64,000 bases of DNA from CADEED01 sp035502995 (lineage in GTDB: Bacteria > Pseudomonadota > Gammaproteobacteria > Steroidobacterales > Steroidobacteraceae), in contig DATJTW010000085.1 in the NCBI GenBank assembly GCA_035502995.1, forward strand, positions 1 through 64,000, given 5' to 3'. Both the position numbers and the translations under genes were made by a program. Below are positions 16,789 through 26,045 of the stretch, piece after piece. The notes under the pieces are model-generated. The model did no database searches and was not told the DNA's origin. It was given only the letters and a program-made list of their open reading frames with translations. Every line of letters begins with the position of its first letter. The stretch's first letter is position 1.

Positions 16789-16808
16789 CCCCCGAAGAGG
16801 TTCGGCCC

Positions 16809-19198
16809 ATGCGGTGGTGGCGCTGGTTGCGATGGATCCTGGTCGGATTGGTCGCGATCGCGCTGCTGGCGTTCGTGCTCGCCTGGTGGAGCCTGCGCCG
16901 CAGCCTGCCGCCGCTCGACGGCGAACGGGCCGCCGCCGGGTTGACCGCGGCGGCCACCATCGAACGCGACGCCGCCGGCCGTCCCACGCTGACCGCGGCG
17001 ACCCGCGCCGACCTCGCGTACGCACTCGGCTACGCGCACGCGCAGGACCGCTTCTTCCAGATGGACCTGTCGCGCCGCTTCGCCGGCGGTGAATTGTCGG
17101 CGCTGTTCGGCGCGGTCGCCGTCGGGCACGACACCTCGGTGCGTCGCTTCGCGTTCGGCGCGGCGGCGAAAACCGTCGTCGCCAGCGCGAGCGCTGACGA
17201 GCGCGCCGTCATCGACGCCTACGCGCGCGGCGTGAACGCCGGCCTCGCGAGTCTCGCTGCGAAACCCTGGGAATACGGCCTGTTGCGCGCCGCGCCGCGC
17301 GCCTGGACCGCCGAGGATTCCGTGCTGGTCGTGTACTCGATGTGGTGGCAGCTCCAGCACGGCTCGCTGACCGCGGAGATCGATCGCCGCCGCCTCGAGC
17401 GCGCGGCTGCCGCGGCCGGCGCGAAGGAGGGCGCGGCGCCGGAGGCCGCGCACGAGCTGATCGCGTTCCTGTTCGCCGGTCACTCGGACTGGGACACGCC
17501 TAACTACGACCAGCAGCGCTGCGCCAACGACTGCGCGCGGCCGCAGGCGATGTGGCCGCGGCTGCTGAAGTTCCGCGGGCCGGCCGCACCCGCCGCCGGC
17601 GGCGAACCGAAGGCGCCGGGCAGCAACAACTGGGCGGTGGCGGGCATCCACACGAAGACCGGGGCCGCGCTGATCGCCAACGACATGCATCTCGATCTCG
17701 GCGCGCCCGCGGTCTGGTACCCGGCGCGCCTGAAGTCGGGCGACGGCCTCGATCTCGTCGGTGTCACGTTGCCGGGCACGCCGGCGCTGGTCGCCGGATC
17801 GAACGGCAACATTGCCTGGGGCTTCACGAACAGCTACGGCGATTTCACCGATACGCGGTTCGGGCCGTGCAGCGATCCTTCGTACGAGGTGCGCGTCGAA
17901 CGCATCGAGGTGAAGGGGCAGGCGGAGGTCGAGGTGACCTACCACGACGTCGGCGCCGGCTTCGTGCTCGACGACGCGGCGTTCGGCGCGGACGTGGCCA
18001 GCGGCACCTGCATCCAGGCGGCGTGGATCGCCTCGGATCCGCGCGCCACCAACTTCACGCTGCTCGGTCTCGAACGCGCGCGCACGGTCGACGACGCGCT
18101 GAATCTCGCACCGCGCATCGGCATCCCGGGCCAGAACATGGTCGTCGGCGATCGCGGCGGCCGCATCGCGTGGACCCTGCTCGGTCGCGTGCCGCGCGGT
18201 ACGGGACCGGACCGCCTGTTCGGCCAGGTCGAGTTCCGCGACGGCTCCGATCATCCGCGGCTCGTGGATCCGCCGGTGGGCCGGCTGTGGACGGCCAACC
18301 AGCGCGTGGTCGACGGCGCGCTCGAAGCGGTGCTCGGTGACGACGAGGTCGACGTCGGCGCCGGCGGTTACGACATCGGTGCGCGCGCGCGGCAGATCCG
18401 CGACGACCTCGTCGGTTTGACGCACCCGGCCACCGAGGCCGACATGCTGAAGATCCAGCTCGACGCGCGCGCGTTGTTCCTCGCGCGCTGGCGCGATCTC
18501 GCGCTGGCGCTGATCGACGAGAGCGCCATGCGCGATTCGCCGTCGCGACGCGAGTTCCGCCAGCTGATCAGCGAGTGGAAGCCGGAGGCGTCGCCGGAAT
18601 CCGTCGGCTACCGGCTGGTCCGCGAGTTGCGCGGCGACGTGCTCGACGCGTTGTGGGACAGCCTGGTGTCCGGCTATCTGGGGCCGGACGTGGAGATCCG
18701 CCGACCCGGACAGTTCGAAGCCGCGGGCTGGCGCCTGGTGACCGAGCGTCCGGCCGCGGTGCCGCCGCCCGGCGGTGACTGGCGCGCGTTCCTGCTGGCA
18801 CGCGTCGACGCGACCATCGCGGCGCTGCGCAAGGACTGCGATTCGCTGGCGCGCTGCACGTACGGACTGCGCAAGCCCGTCGCGGTGCGCCACCCGCTGT
18901 CGCGCGCGCTGCCGCTGCTGTCGGGCCTGCTCGACATGCCGACGGAGCAGCTCGCCGGCGACCATCACATGCCGCGCGTGCAGGACGGCGCGTTCGGCGC
19001 ATCGGAGCGCATGGCCGTGTCGCCGGGCCACGAGGCGGACGGTTATCTCGAACTACCCGGCGGCGCGTCCGGTCATCCGCTGTCGCCTTACTACCGCAGC
19101 GGCTTCGACGACTGGGCGCAGGGGCGCCCGACGCCACTGCTGCCGGGCCCGGCGCAACACACGCTGAAACTGCAGCCGGCAGCCGCGGGACCCGCTCC

Positions 19199-19202
<4 letters not shown>
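16809..19202 (+). CDS. Penicillin acylase family (Ntn-hydrolase) protein, membrane anchored
   Basis: A 797-residue protein with an N-terminal membrane anchor (WILVGLVAIALLAFVLAWW) and the penicillin-amidase/acylase fold. The alpha chain (YAHAQDRFFQMDLSRRFAGG) is followed by a linker rich in Ala/Gly and the predicted self-cleavage site KAPGSNNWAVAG. Ser272 would become the N-terminal nucleophile, and GSNNW is the family signature. Family members hydrolyse amides such as beta-lactams or acyl-homoserine lactones, so quorum quenching is one possibility; the substrate is unknown. Its stop overlaps the MoxR start by four bases (ATGA), suggesting one operon with the next two genes. Confidence 0.93.
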
Positions 19203-20053
<851 letters not shown>

Positions 20054-20062
20054 GGCGCGCCC

Positions 20063-21271
20063 TTGCTGGTGCGGTTCTTCACCGATCTGCGCGCCGGCGG
20101 CGTGCCGGCGACGATCCCGGAGTTCCTCTCGCTGCTCGATGCGCTGGACTCGCGCCTCGTCGATTCCTCGCCCGAGGAGTTCTACTGGCTCGCGCGCCTG
20201 TCGCTCGTGAAGGACGAGCGGCACTTCGACCGCTTCGATCGCGTCTTTGCCGAATTCTTCCGCGGCGCCGAGAAGGTGTTCGAGAAGATCGTCGCGGAGC
20301 TGCCGGCCGACTGGCTGCAGGCCGTGACGCAGCGCCTGCTCACCGAGGAGGAAAAGAAGCGGGTCGAATCCCTGGGCGGGTGGGACGAGCTGCTGAAGAC
20401 GCTGCGCGAACGCCTGGACGAACAGCAGGGCAGGCACGAAGGCGGCAACAAGTGGATCGGCACGGGCGGCACCTCGCCGTTCGGCAACGAGGGCTACAAC
20501 CCGGAAGGCGTGCGCATCGGTTCGCCGCGGGGCCGGCACCGCCGCGCCGTGAAGGTCTGGGACGCGCGCGATTACCAGAACCTCGACGACGGCCGCGAGC
20601 TCGGCACGCGCAATCTCAAGATGGCGTTGCGGCGGCTGCGCCGGTTCGCGCGGGACGGCGCGCCCGAAGAGCTGGATCTCGACGGCACCATCGACGCGAC
20701 GGCGCGCAACGCCGGCCTGCTGGACCTGAAGCTCGTGCCCGAGCGCCGCAACGCGGTCAAACTACTGCTGCTGCTCGACGTCGGCGGCTCGATGGATCCG
20801 CACGTGCGGCTGTGCGAGGAGCTGTTCTCCGCGGCGCGCGCCGAGTTCCGGCACCTCGAATATTTCTACTTCCACAACTTCCCGTACGAACGCATGTGGA
20901 AGGACAACCGCCGCCGTTTCAGCGTGACCACGCCGACCTGGCAGCTGCTGCGCACGTTCAATCCCGACTACCGCGTGGTGTTCGTCGGCGACGCGTCGAT
21001 GAGCCCGTACGAAATCGAGCAGCCGGGCGGCAGCGTCGAGCACTGGAACGAGGAGTCCGGCCGGGTCTGGATGTCGCGCCTCGTCGCGCATTTCCCGCGG
21101 CTGGTCTGGTTGAACCCGGAGCCGGAGGAGCGCTGGCAGTGGACTCCGTCGGTGCAGATCACGCGCGAGCTGACGGGCAACCGCATATTCCCGCTGACCT
21201 TGCGCGGCCTGGACGAGGCGATGCGCGAGCTGAAGCGGTCCGGCGGCCATCCGGCGCCGCCGGCCGGCTAG
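20063..21271 (+). CDS. VWA-domain (CoxE-like) protein, MoxR partner
   Basis: 402 residues, starting from TTG at 20063 (no ATG is available near the conserved N terminus MLVRFFTDLRAGGVPATIPE; a GTG at 20070 is out of frame). The N-terminal half resembles CoxE/YeiN-type proteins. The C-terminal VWA domain carries a MIDAS-like DVGGSMD (variant of DxSxS) after LLLLLDVGG, and later FVGDASMSPYE. With MoxR it forms the classic two-component ATPase/VWA pair used for metal-centre assembly or complex maturation. The target here is unknown. Confidence 0.88.
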   Translation: MLVRFFTDLRAGGVPATIPEFLSLLDALDSRLVDSSPEEFYWLARLSLVKDERHFDRFDRVFAEFFRGAEKVFEKIVAELPADWLQAVTQRLLTEEEKKRVESLGGWDELLKTLRERLDEQQGRHEGGNKWIGTGGTSPFGNEGYNPEGVRIGSPRGRHRRAVKVWDARDYQNLDDGRELGTRNLKMALRRLRRFARDGAPEELDLDGTIDATARNAGLLDLKLVPERRNAVKLLLLLDVGGSMDPHVRLCEELFSAARAEFRHLEYFYFHNFPYERMWKDNRRRFSVTTPTWQLLRTFNPDYRVVFVGDASMSPYEIEQPGGSVEHWNEESGRVWMSRLVAHFPRLVWLNPEPEERWQWTPSVQITRELTGNRIFPLTLRGLDEAMRELKRSGGHPAPPAG

Positions 21272-21287
21272 CGCGCACCGCCGGGCT

Positions 21288-22469
21288 TCAGGCGCCGACC
21301 GCCGCGCGCAGCTTCGCGATGTCCGCGTGCCGGGTGACGACGCCGGCGCGATCCGTCGCGATGCGCATGTCGCGCAGCACTTCCAGCGAACGCAGCAACA
21401 CCGACAGCGGCGGACCGCTGGCCGTCAGACCGGCGAGCGCCTCCGGCGGCAGCCGGTGCGCCGGATCCTCGATGAAGCGTTTCACCAGCGCGTCGTGGTG
21501 CTGCCCGGCGTAGTGCGCGAACAGGTCGCACACCTCGAGATAGGCGCGCGCGTTCCGCTGGAACCACGCCGCGTCGCGATGCTCCGCGAGCAGCCCGAGC
21601 AGTTCGTCGAGCAGGCTGGTGTGCGTCATGCAGTCGCGCAGCCGCGCCTGGTCGGTGGGCAGCATGAACGACATCTTGTCGACGAGGAGGTTCGCGTAAT
21701 ACGGATCGTTGGCGCGGCACAGACCGAGCAGCAGGTCGAGCTCGTTGATGCCGGAGAAGTCGCCGGCGTTCGCGCCGCGATATTCGAGGCGGCCGACGCG
21801 ATACGGCTTGTAGTAAGGCCGCACGCAGTAGAAGAACCGCTCGACGTCGAGCTGGTCGACGAGCCGCGAGTTGCAGGCGATGACGTCCTCGAGCGCGCGC
21901 TTCGCCGTCGCGAACAACACGTCCGCGGCCGGGCTCGTCACGCCGATCGGCACGATGCGCGCCAGCGCGTCGGCCGCGGTCTGCAGCCCGAGGATGCCGC
22001 GCGTGTTCTCGTCGATGAACAGGAACTCGTCGCGCAGCGACGTGAAGCTCTTGCGGATGCCGTGGATGGCGCGGTTGTGCGTGGCCAGGTGGCTGGTCGC
22101 GAATCGCGGCGCCATGCCCAGCGACGCGCCGACGTGCAGCGCCAGCGACGAGGCCTCGGGAAACGGCGACCGCTCCTCGCGCGCCGGGTTCGTCAGCTCG
22201 TGCCGGCGCAGCGCGCCGAGATACAGCCCGACGTTGCCGAGCACGTTGAAGCCGCTGAGGAAGCCGTCGCCGGTGTTGCCTTCCTTCAGCAGGCCGACCA
22301 CGTGCACGTGACCCTCGTCGCGCAGCGCGGCCTTCAGCGCGTCGCCGACGCCGTCGACGTTCAGCCGGTCCGGGCGCGCGAAGTACAGCTCCTCGAGCTC
22401 GGTGTTGATCGCGACGAACGAGCCGCGGATCCACTGGTCGAACGCTTCGGCGCGCGTGTTGATCATCAT
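21288..22469 (-). CDS. PrnB-like protein of the indoleamine/tryptophan dioxygenase superfamily
   Basis: 393 residues. The protein resembles PrnB (the haem enzyme of pyrrolnitrin synthesis that remodels 7-chlorotryptophan). It has an N-terminal GFLSGFNVLGNVGLYLGALR, similar to the PrnB GFFLGSLKRHG region, and RPYYKPYRVGRLEYRGANAG (217-236), matching PrnB's RPFYEPIRVG...YLGPGA. His324 or His325 in YAGQHHDALVKRF is the best candidate for the proximal haem ligand (PrnB has APHLKLAER there). The resemblance is from memory and motif level. Start ATG 22469 overlaps the kynureninase-like stop (ATGA), so the two are coupled. No halogenase or other prn gene is present. It may act on tryptophan or another indole. 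Confidence 0.72.
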   Translation of the reverse strand: MMINTRAEAFDQWIRGSFVAINTELEELYFARPDRLNVDGVGDALKAALRDEGHVHVVGLLKEGNTGDGFLSGFNVLGNVGLYLGALRRHELTNPAREERSPFPEASSLALHVGASLGMAPRFATSHLATHNRAIHGIRKSFTSLRDEFLFIDENTRGILGLQTAADALARIVPIGVTSPAADVLFATAKRALEDVIACNSRLVDQLDVERFFYCVRPYYKPYRVGRLEYRGANAGDFSGINELDLLLGLCRANDPYYANLLVDKMSFMLPTDQARLRDCMTHTSLLDELLGLLAEHRDAAWFQRNARAYLEVCDLFAHYAGQHHDALVKRFIEDPAHRLPPEALAGLTASGPPLSVLLRSLEVLRDMRIATDRAGVVTRHADIAKLRAAVGA

Positions 22470-23572
22470 GTCTTTGCTCCATTCCAGGCGCACGCGACCG
22501 TCACCGCATCCTCCGCCGCGTTGCAGGCGTGGAACGAGAGGCGGATGACGTCGGCGCGCGAATCGAAAGACACGTGCGCGGCGCTCAGCGCGCGCGCCAC
22601 GGCCGGCTGGTCCGCGCCCAGCGGTACGCACAAGGTGCCGCCATGCGCGTACGCCGGCAATCTCGCGCGCCAGCGCGGCTCGAGCCCGGCGCGGAACGCG
22701 TCGATCAGCCGGCGGTTGTACGCCAGGATGTTCGCGACGCCGAGATCGCAGATCGTGCGCAGCCCGGCCGTCGCGACGACGAACGAGGCCACCGACGGCG
22801 TGCCGCCCCAGAAGCGGCGCGCGTCGCGTGCGTAGCGGAACGAACGGATGTCCATCTCGAACGGGTTCTCGTGCGAGAACCAGCCGACGTCGGTCGGCTC
22901 GAGCGAGTCGATGACGTCGTCGCGCAGCCACAGGAACCCCGCGCCCGGACCGCCGCACAGCCACTTCACGCAACTGCCGAGAACGGCCGGCGCGCCCAGC
23001 GAGGGAAAGGAGAGCGGCAGGATGCCGGCGGACTGGGCGACGTCGACGATGCGGAAGATGCCGCGTTCGGCGCACAGCCGGGCGATCTCCGCGACCGGCG
23101 CGACGCGGCCCGAGTTCGAGTGCACGTGCGTGACGAGGACCGCGCGCACGTCGTCGGTCAGCGCGGCGGACCAGCCTGCCGGGTCGTCGGGCGGCGGATC
23201 GCGCGGCAGGAAGCGCGTCGTGAATCCGAGCCGCGCCGACTGCGTCATGACGAAGCCGAGCGACGGGAAGGATTCCCCGGCGGCCAGCAGGACGCGCCGC
23301 GGCGAGGTCGGCAACGCCGCGAGCAGCTTGGACAGGCCGGACGAGAGGTTCGACTGAGGGCAGTAGCCGGAAACGCCGCCGCCAAACAACCCGGCGAGCG
23401 CCGCACGGAAGTCGTCGATGCCGCGCAGCCAGTCCGGCCACGCGTCACCGCCGCCGCGCGCCCAGGGTTCGAGGTAACCCGCCTCGAGCGCCTCGCGCGC
23501 ATTCCGCGGCAGGCAGCCGACCGAGTGCGTCAGCACGTACGGACCGGCGCCGGCCGTGAGGAATGCGCTCAC
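22466..23572 (-). CDS. Kynureninase-like PLP-dependent enzyme (aminotransferase class V fold)
   Basis: 368 residues. The PLP lysine is Lys203 in GSCVKWLCGGPGAGFLW; kynureninases carry a similar YKYLNGGPGAPAF. Asp177 in RIVDVAQSAG would contact the PLP nitrogen, and HVHSNSGRVAPV is the substrate/phosphate region. The family also includes cysteine desulfurases and isopenicillin-N epimerase-like enzymes, but the GGPG after the lysine favours kynureninase. Start is GTG at 23572 with no clear ribosome site; no in-frame ATG upstream. It is the first gene of a two-gene unit with the PrnB-like gene, so the substrate is probably a tryptophan-derived amino acid. Confidence 0.78.
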   Translation of the reverse strand: MSAFLTAGAGPYVLTHSVGCLPRNAREALEAGYLEPWARGGGDAWPDWLRGIDDFRAALAGLFGGGVSGYCPQSNLSSGLSKLLAALPTSPRRVLLAAGESFPSLGFVMTQSARLGFTTRFLPRDPPPDDPAGWSAALTDDVRAVLVTHVHSNSGRVAPVAEIARLCAERGIFRIVDVAQSAGILPLSFPSLGAPAVLGSCVKWLCGGPGAGFLWLRDDVIDSLEPTDVGWFSHENPFEMDIRSFRYARDARRFWGGTPSVASFVVATAGLRTICDLGVANILAYNRRLIDAFRAGLEPRWRARLPAYAHGGTLCVPLGADQPAVARALSAAHVSFDSRADVIRLSFHACNAAEDAVTVACAWNGAKT

Positions 23573-23593
23573 GTCATGAAGGAAATGTAACGC

Positions 23594-24139
23594 TCAGCCG
23601 GCCTTCGCCGGCGTGTGCGCCTTGATCTCCGCGAGCACCATGTCGGAGTGACCCTTCGGATCCACCTTCGGCCAGTGCTTGACGATCTTGCCGTCAGGGC
23701 CGATCAGGAACGTCTGGCGGCTGGCGAGTTTCATCGGGCCGGCGCTGAACAACACGCCGTACTTGCCGGAGACTTCCTGGCTCGAGTCCGCGAGGATGTC
23801 GAACGGCAGCTTGTGCTCCTCGGAGAATTTCTTGTGCGACTCGACATCGTCGACGCTGACGCCGAGGATCACGGCGTCGGCCTTGCGGAACGCGAAGATG
23901 TTGTCGCGCAGCTCGCAGGCCTGGGTCGTGCAGCCCGGCGTGTTGTCCTTCGGGTAGAAGTAGAGCACCACGAACTTGCCCTTGTACTGGCTCAGCGTGT
24001 GCCATTCGCCCTTCTGGTCCTGTAGTTTGAAGTCCGGGGCGACGGTGCCCTCGGCGGGCGACGTGTCCGCCGCCTGGACGCATACACTGGTGGCAACCGC
24101 GACGAGGGCGGTGACGAGAATCCGACGAAGTGCGAGCAT
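23594..24139 (-). CDS. Exported PrxQ/BCP-type peroxiredoxin
   Basis: 181 residues with a signal peptide (MLALRRILVTALVAVATSVCVQA, cut before ADT), so periplasmic rather than cytoplasmic like classical BCP. The peroxidatic cysteine is in NTPGCTTQACELRD, with the resolving cysteine five residues later, the typical alpha-type PrxQ arrangement. FYPKDNTPGCT and SRQTFLIGPDGKI are family signatures. I chose ATG 24139 because GGAGAA lies six bases upstream; the ATG at 24151 has none. It is followed on the minus strand by the kynureninase-like gene 21 bases away and is divergent from patatin with only 14 bases between starts. Confidence 0.92.
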   Translation of the reverse strand: MLALRRILVTALVAVATSVCVQAADTSPAEGTVAPDFKLQDQKGEWHTLSQYKGKFVVLYFYPKDNTPGCTTQACELRDNIFAFRKADAVILGVSVDDVESHKKFSEEHKLPFDILADSSQEVSGKYGVLFSAGPMKLASRQTFLIGPDGKIVKHWPKVDPKGHSDMVLAEIKAHTPAKAG

Positions 24140-24153
24140 GGCGTTCTCCATGA

Positions 24154-25287
24154 GTGCTGACGCGAGGGGTGGCGGATATTAGCACCGGGTTGATACTGAC
24201 CGGAGGCGGTGCGCGCGCGGCTTACCAGGTCGGCGTCCTGAAGGCGCTGGCGGAGGTCCACCCGCGCCCGGACTGGCCGTTCCCGATCATCGTGGGAACG
24301 TCGGCCGGTGCCGTGTCGGCGAGCATCCTCGCCAGCAACGTTCCCCGCTGGCACCAGTCGGTGGCCGAGATCGAGGAGGTCTGGGCGAACTTCCACGTGA
24401 ACCAGGTGTTCCGTGCGGATGCGACCGCGATGCTGCGCGCCGGCGGCCGGTGGATGGGCTCGCTGCTGACCGGCGGCGCGATGGGGCCGCCCAAGTCCCT
24501 GCTCGACAACTCGCCGCTGCGCGGACTGCTGTCACGGGTCACCGATTTCGACGCCGTGCGCGTCAACGTCGCGAGCGGCCACCTGCGCGCCCTGGCACTG
24601 TGCGCGACCAGCTATTTCACCGCGCGCTCGGTGTCGTTCTTCGAAGCCGACACCACGGTCAGCGAGTGGTCGCGCGCGCAGCGGCACGGCGAACGCGTGC
24701 CGCTGTCGCTGGACTACCTGATGGCGAGCCTCGGCATCCCGTTCCTGTTCCCGCCGATGTGCCTGCACGGGGAATACTTCGGCGACGGCGCGATGCGCCA
24801 GACCGCGCCGCTGTCGCCGGCCATCCATCTCGGCGCGAACCGGCTGCTGATCGTCGGCGTGCGGCCGACGCATCTCGACCTCGTGCCGCGCTTCGTCAGC
24901 TCGGATTCGCCGCCGACGCCGGGGCAGCTGTTCGGCTACATGCTGGACACGCTGTTCAGCGACCAGATCTCCGCCGATCTCGAGAACCTCACGCGGCTGA
25001 ACCGCATCACCGCCGCGGCCGACGTCTCGCTCGGCATGCGCCAGATCCGCACGCTGATGCTGACGCCGAGCGTCGATCCGTCGCAGATCGCGATCCGCCA
25101 TGTCGATGCATTGCCGCTCAGCCTGCGCGCGCTGATGCGCATCATCGGCGCCCGCGGCGCGTCCGGCAGCCTGCTGGCGAGCTACCTGATGTTCGAATCG
25201 GTGTACACGCGCGAGCTCATCGAGCTCGGTTACCGCGACACGCTGGCGCGCCGCGACGAGGTCACCGACTTCCTCGACGCCGAGTGA
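24154..25287 (+). CDS. Patatin-like phospholipase
   Basis: 377 residues from GTG 24154 (other in-frame candidates: GTG 24169, TTG 24190). The oxyanion loop GGGARAAYQVG (17-27), nucleophile GTSAGAV (Ser50) and catalytic DGA (Asp211 in YFGDGAMRQTAP) are all present, so it should be an active acyl hydrolase. There is no signal peptide or outer-membrane barrel, which points to a cytoplasmic or peripheral enzyme like RssA/YchK-type patatins. Its stop overlaps the start of the phosphopantetheinyl transferase gene (GTGA), an unusual coupling. Confidence 0.9.
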   Translation: MLTRGVADISTGLILTGGGARAAYQVGVLKALAEVHPRPDWPFPIIVGTSAGAVSASILASNVPRWHQSVAEIEEVWANFHVNQVFRADATAMLRAGGRWMGSLLTGGAMGPPKSLLDNSPLRGLLSRVTDFDAVRVNVASGHLRALALCATSYFTARSVSFFEADTTVSEWSRAQRHGERVPLSLDYLMASLGIPFLFPPMCLHGEYFGDGAMRQTAPLSPAIHLGANRLLIVGVRPTHLDLVPRFVSSDSPPTPGQLFGYMLDTLFSDQISADLENLTRLNRITAAADVSLGMRQIRTLMLTPSVDPSQIAIRHVDALPLSLRALMRIIGARGASGSLLASYLMFESVYTRELIELGYRDTLARRDEVTDFLDAE

Positions 25288-26045
25288 CGACGGCCGCGCA
25301 TGCCGTGCAGGTCTGGCTGGCGCGCGAGTCGCAGCTCGACGATCCGGCCATCTTCGAGCGCTGCCGCGCGCTGATGACACCCGACGAGCGCGAGCGGCGC
25401 TTCCTCGCGGACGGGCCGCGACGGCTGAACATGCTGGCGCGGTCGATGCAGCGCTGCGTGCTGGCGACGCTGCTGTCGGCGGCGCCGGGCGAATTGCGCT
25501 TCGATCTCGGCGGCAGCGGCCGTCCCTCGCTGGCCGCGCCGTGGAACGCGGCGGGTCTCGATTTCAATCTCGCGCACACGCGCGGACTGGTCGTGCTGGC
25601 CGTGACCCGCGACGCGCGGCTCGGCGTGGATGTCGAGGAGAACCGCGACAAGGTGCCGCTGGCCGCGGCGCGCCGGTATTTCTCGGCGGCCGAGGTCGAG
25701 TCGCTGGACGCCTTGCCGGCGGCGATGCAGCCGCGGCGATTCCTGCGGTTGTGGACCCTGAAGGAGGCGTACCTGAAGGCCATCGGCACCGGCATCGCCG
25801 GCGGGCTCGGGTCGATGACGTTCCGCGTCGATGCGGGCGCGCCGACGTTCGAGCGGGCCTCGGACCCGGGAGCGCCGCACTGGTCGTTCGCGCAATTCGA
25901 CGTGGACGGGCACCTGCTGGCGCTCGCCTGCCATGCGGCGGGTCGGGCGATCGACGTGGACTGGCGCGAGTTCACCGGTGGCGACAGCGTCGCGCCGGCG
26001 TTCCGCATCCGCGCCTCAGGTGAGGAACAGGCTGCCGAGGCCTAA
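25284..26045 (+). CDS. 4'-phosphopantetheinyl transferase, Sfp type
   Basis: 253 residues, starting from GTG 25284 that overlaps the patatin stop. Diagnostic motifs are LGVDVEENRD (Mg-binding GxDxE) and WTLKEAYLKAIG (WxxKEAxxKA); the N-terminal LNMLARSMQRC and FDLGGSGRPSL fit the Sfp class. It transfers phosphopantetheine from CoA to carrier proteins of polyketide/non-ribosomal peptide or fatty acid synthesis. No carrier protein or synthase is in the window. Its last 30 bases overlap the convergent mgtE 3' end. Confidence 0.92.
   Translation: MTTAAHAVQVWLARESQLDDPAIFERCRALMTPDERERRFLADGPRRLNMLARSMQRCVLATLLSAAPGELRFDLGGSGRPSLAAPWNAAGLDFNLAHTRGLVVLAVTRDARLGVDVEENRDKVPLAAARRYFSAAEVESLDALPAAMQPRRFLRLWTLKEAYLKAIGTGIAGGLGSMTFRVDAGAPTFERASDPGAPHWSFAQFDVDGHLLALACHAAGRAIDVDWREFTGGDSVAPAFRIRASGEEQAAEA

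Noticed and set aside
16605..19031. Minus-strand open frame of about 800 codons
   Set aside because: It lies wholly over the penicillin-acylase gene on the other strand, is Arg/His-rich without domains, and has no ribosome site; a GC-rich shadow.
21288..23441. Single fused 717-codon minus-strand frame
   Set aside because: Its first half is the kynureninase-like region read in the wrong frame; the real PrnB-like protein starts at 22469 with an ATGA overlap.
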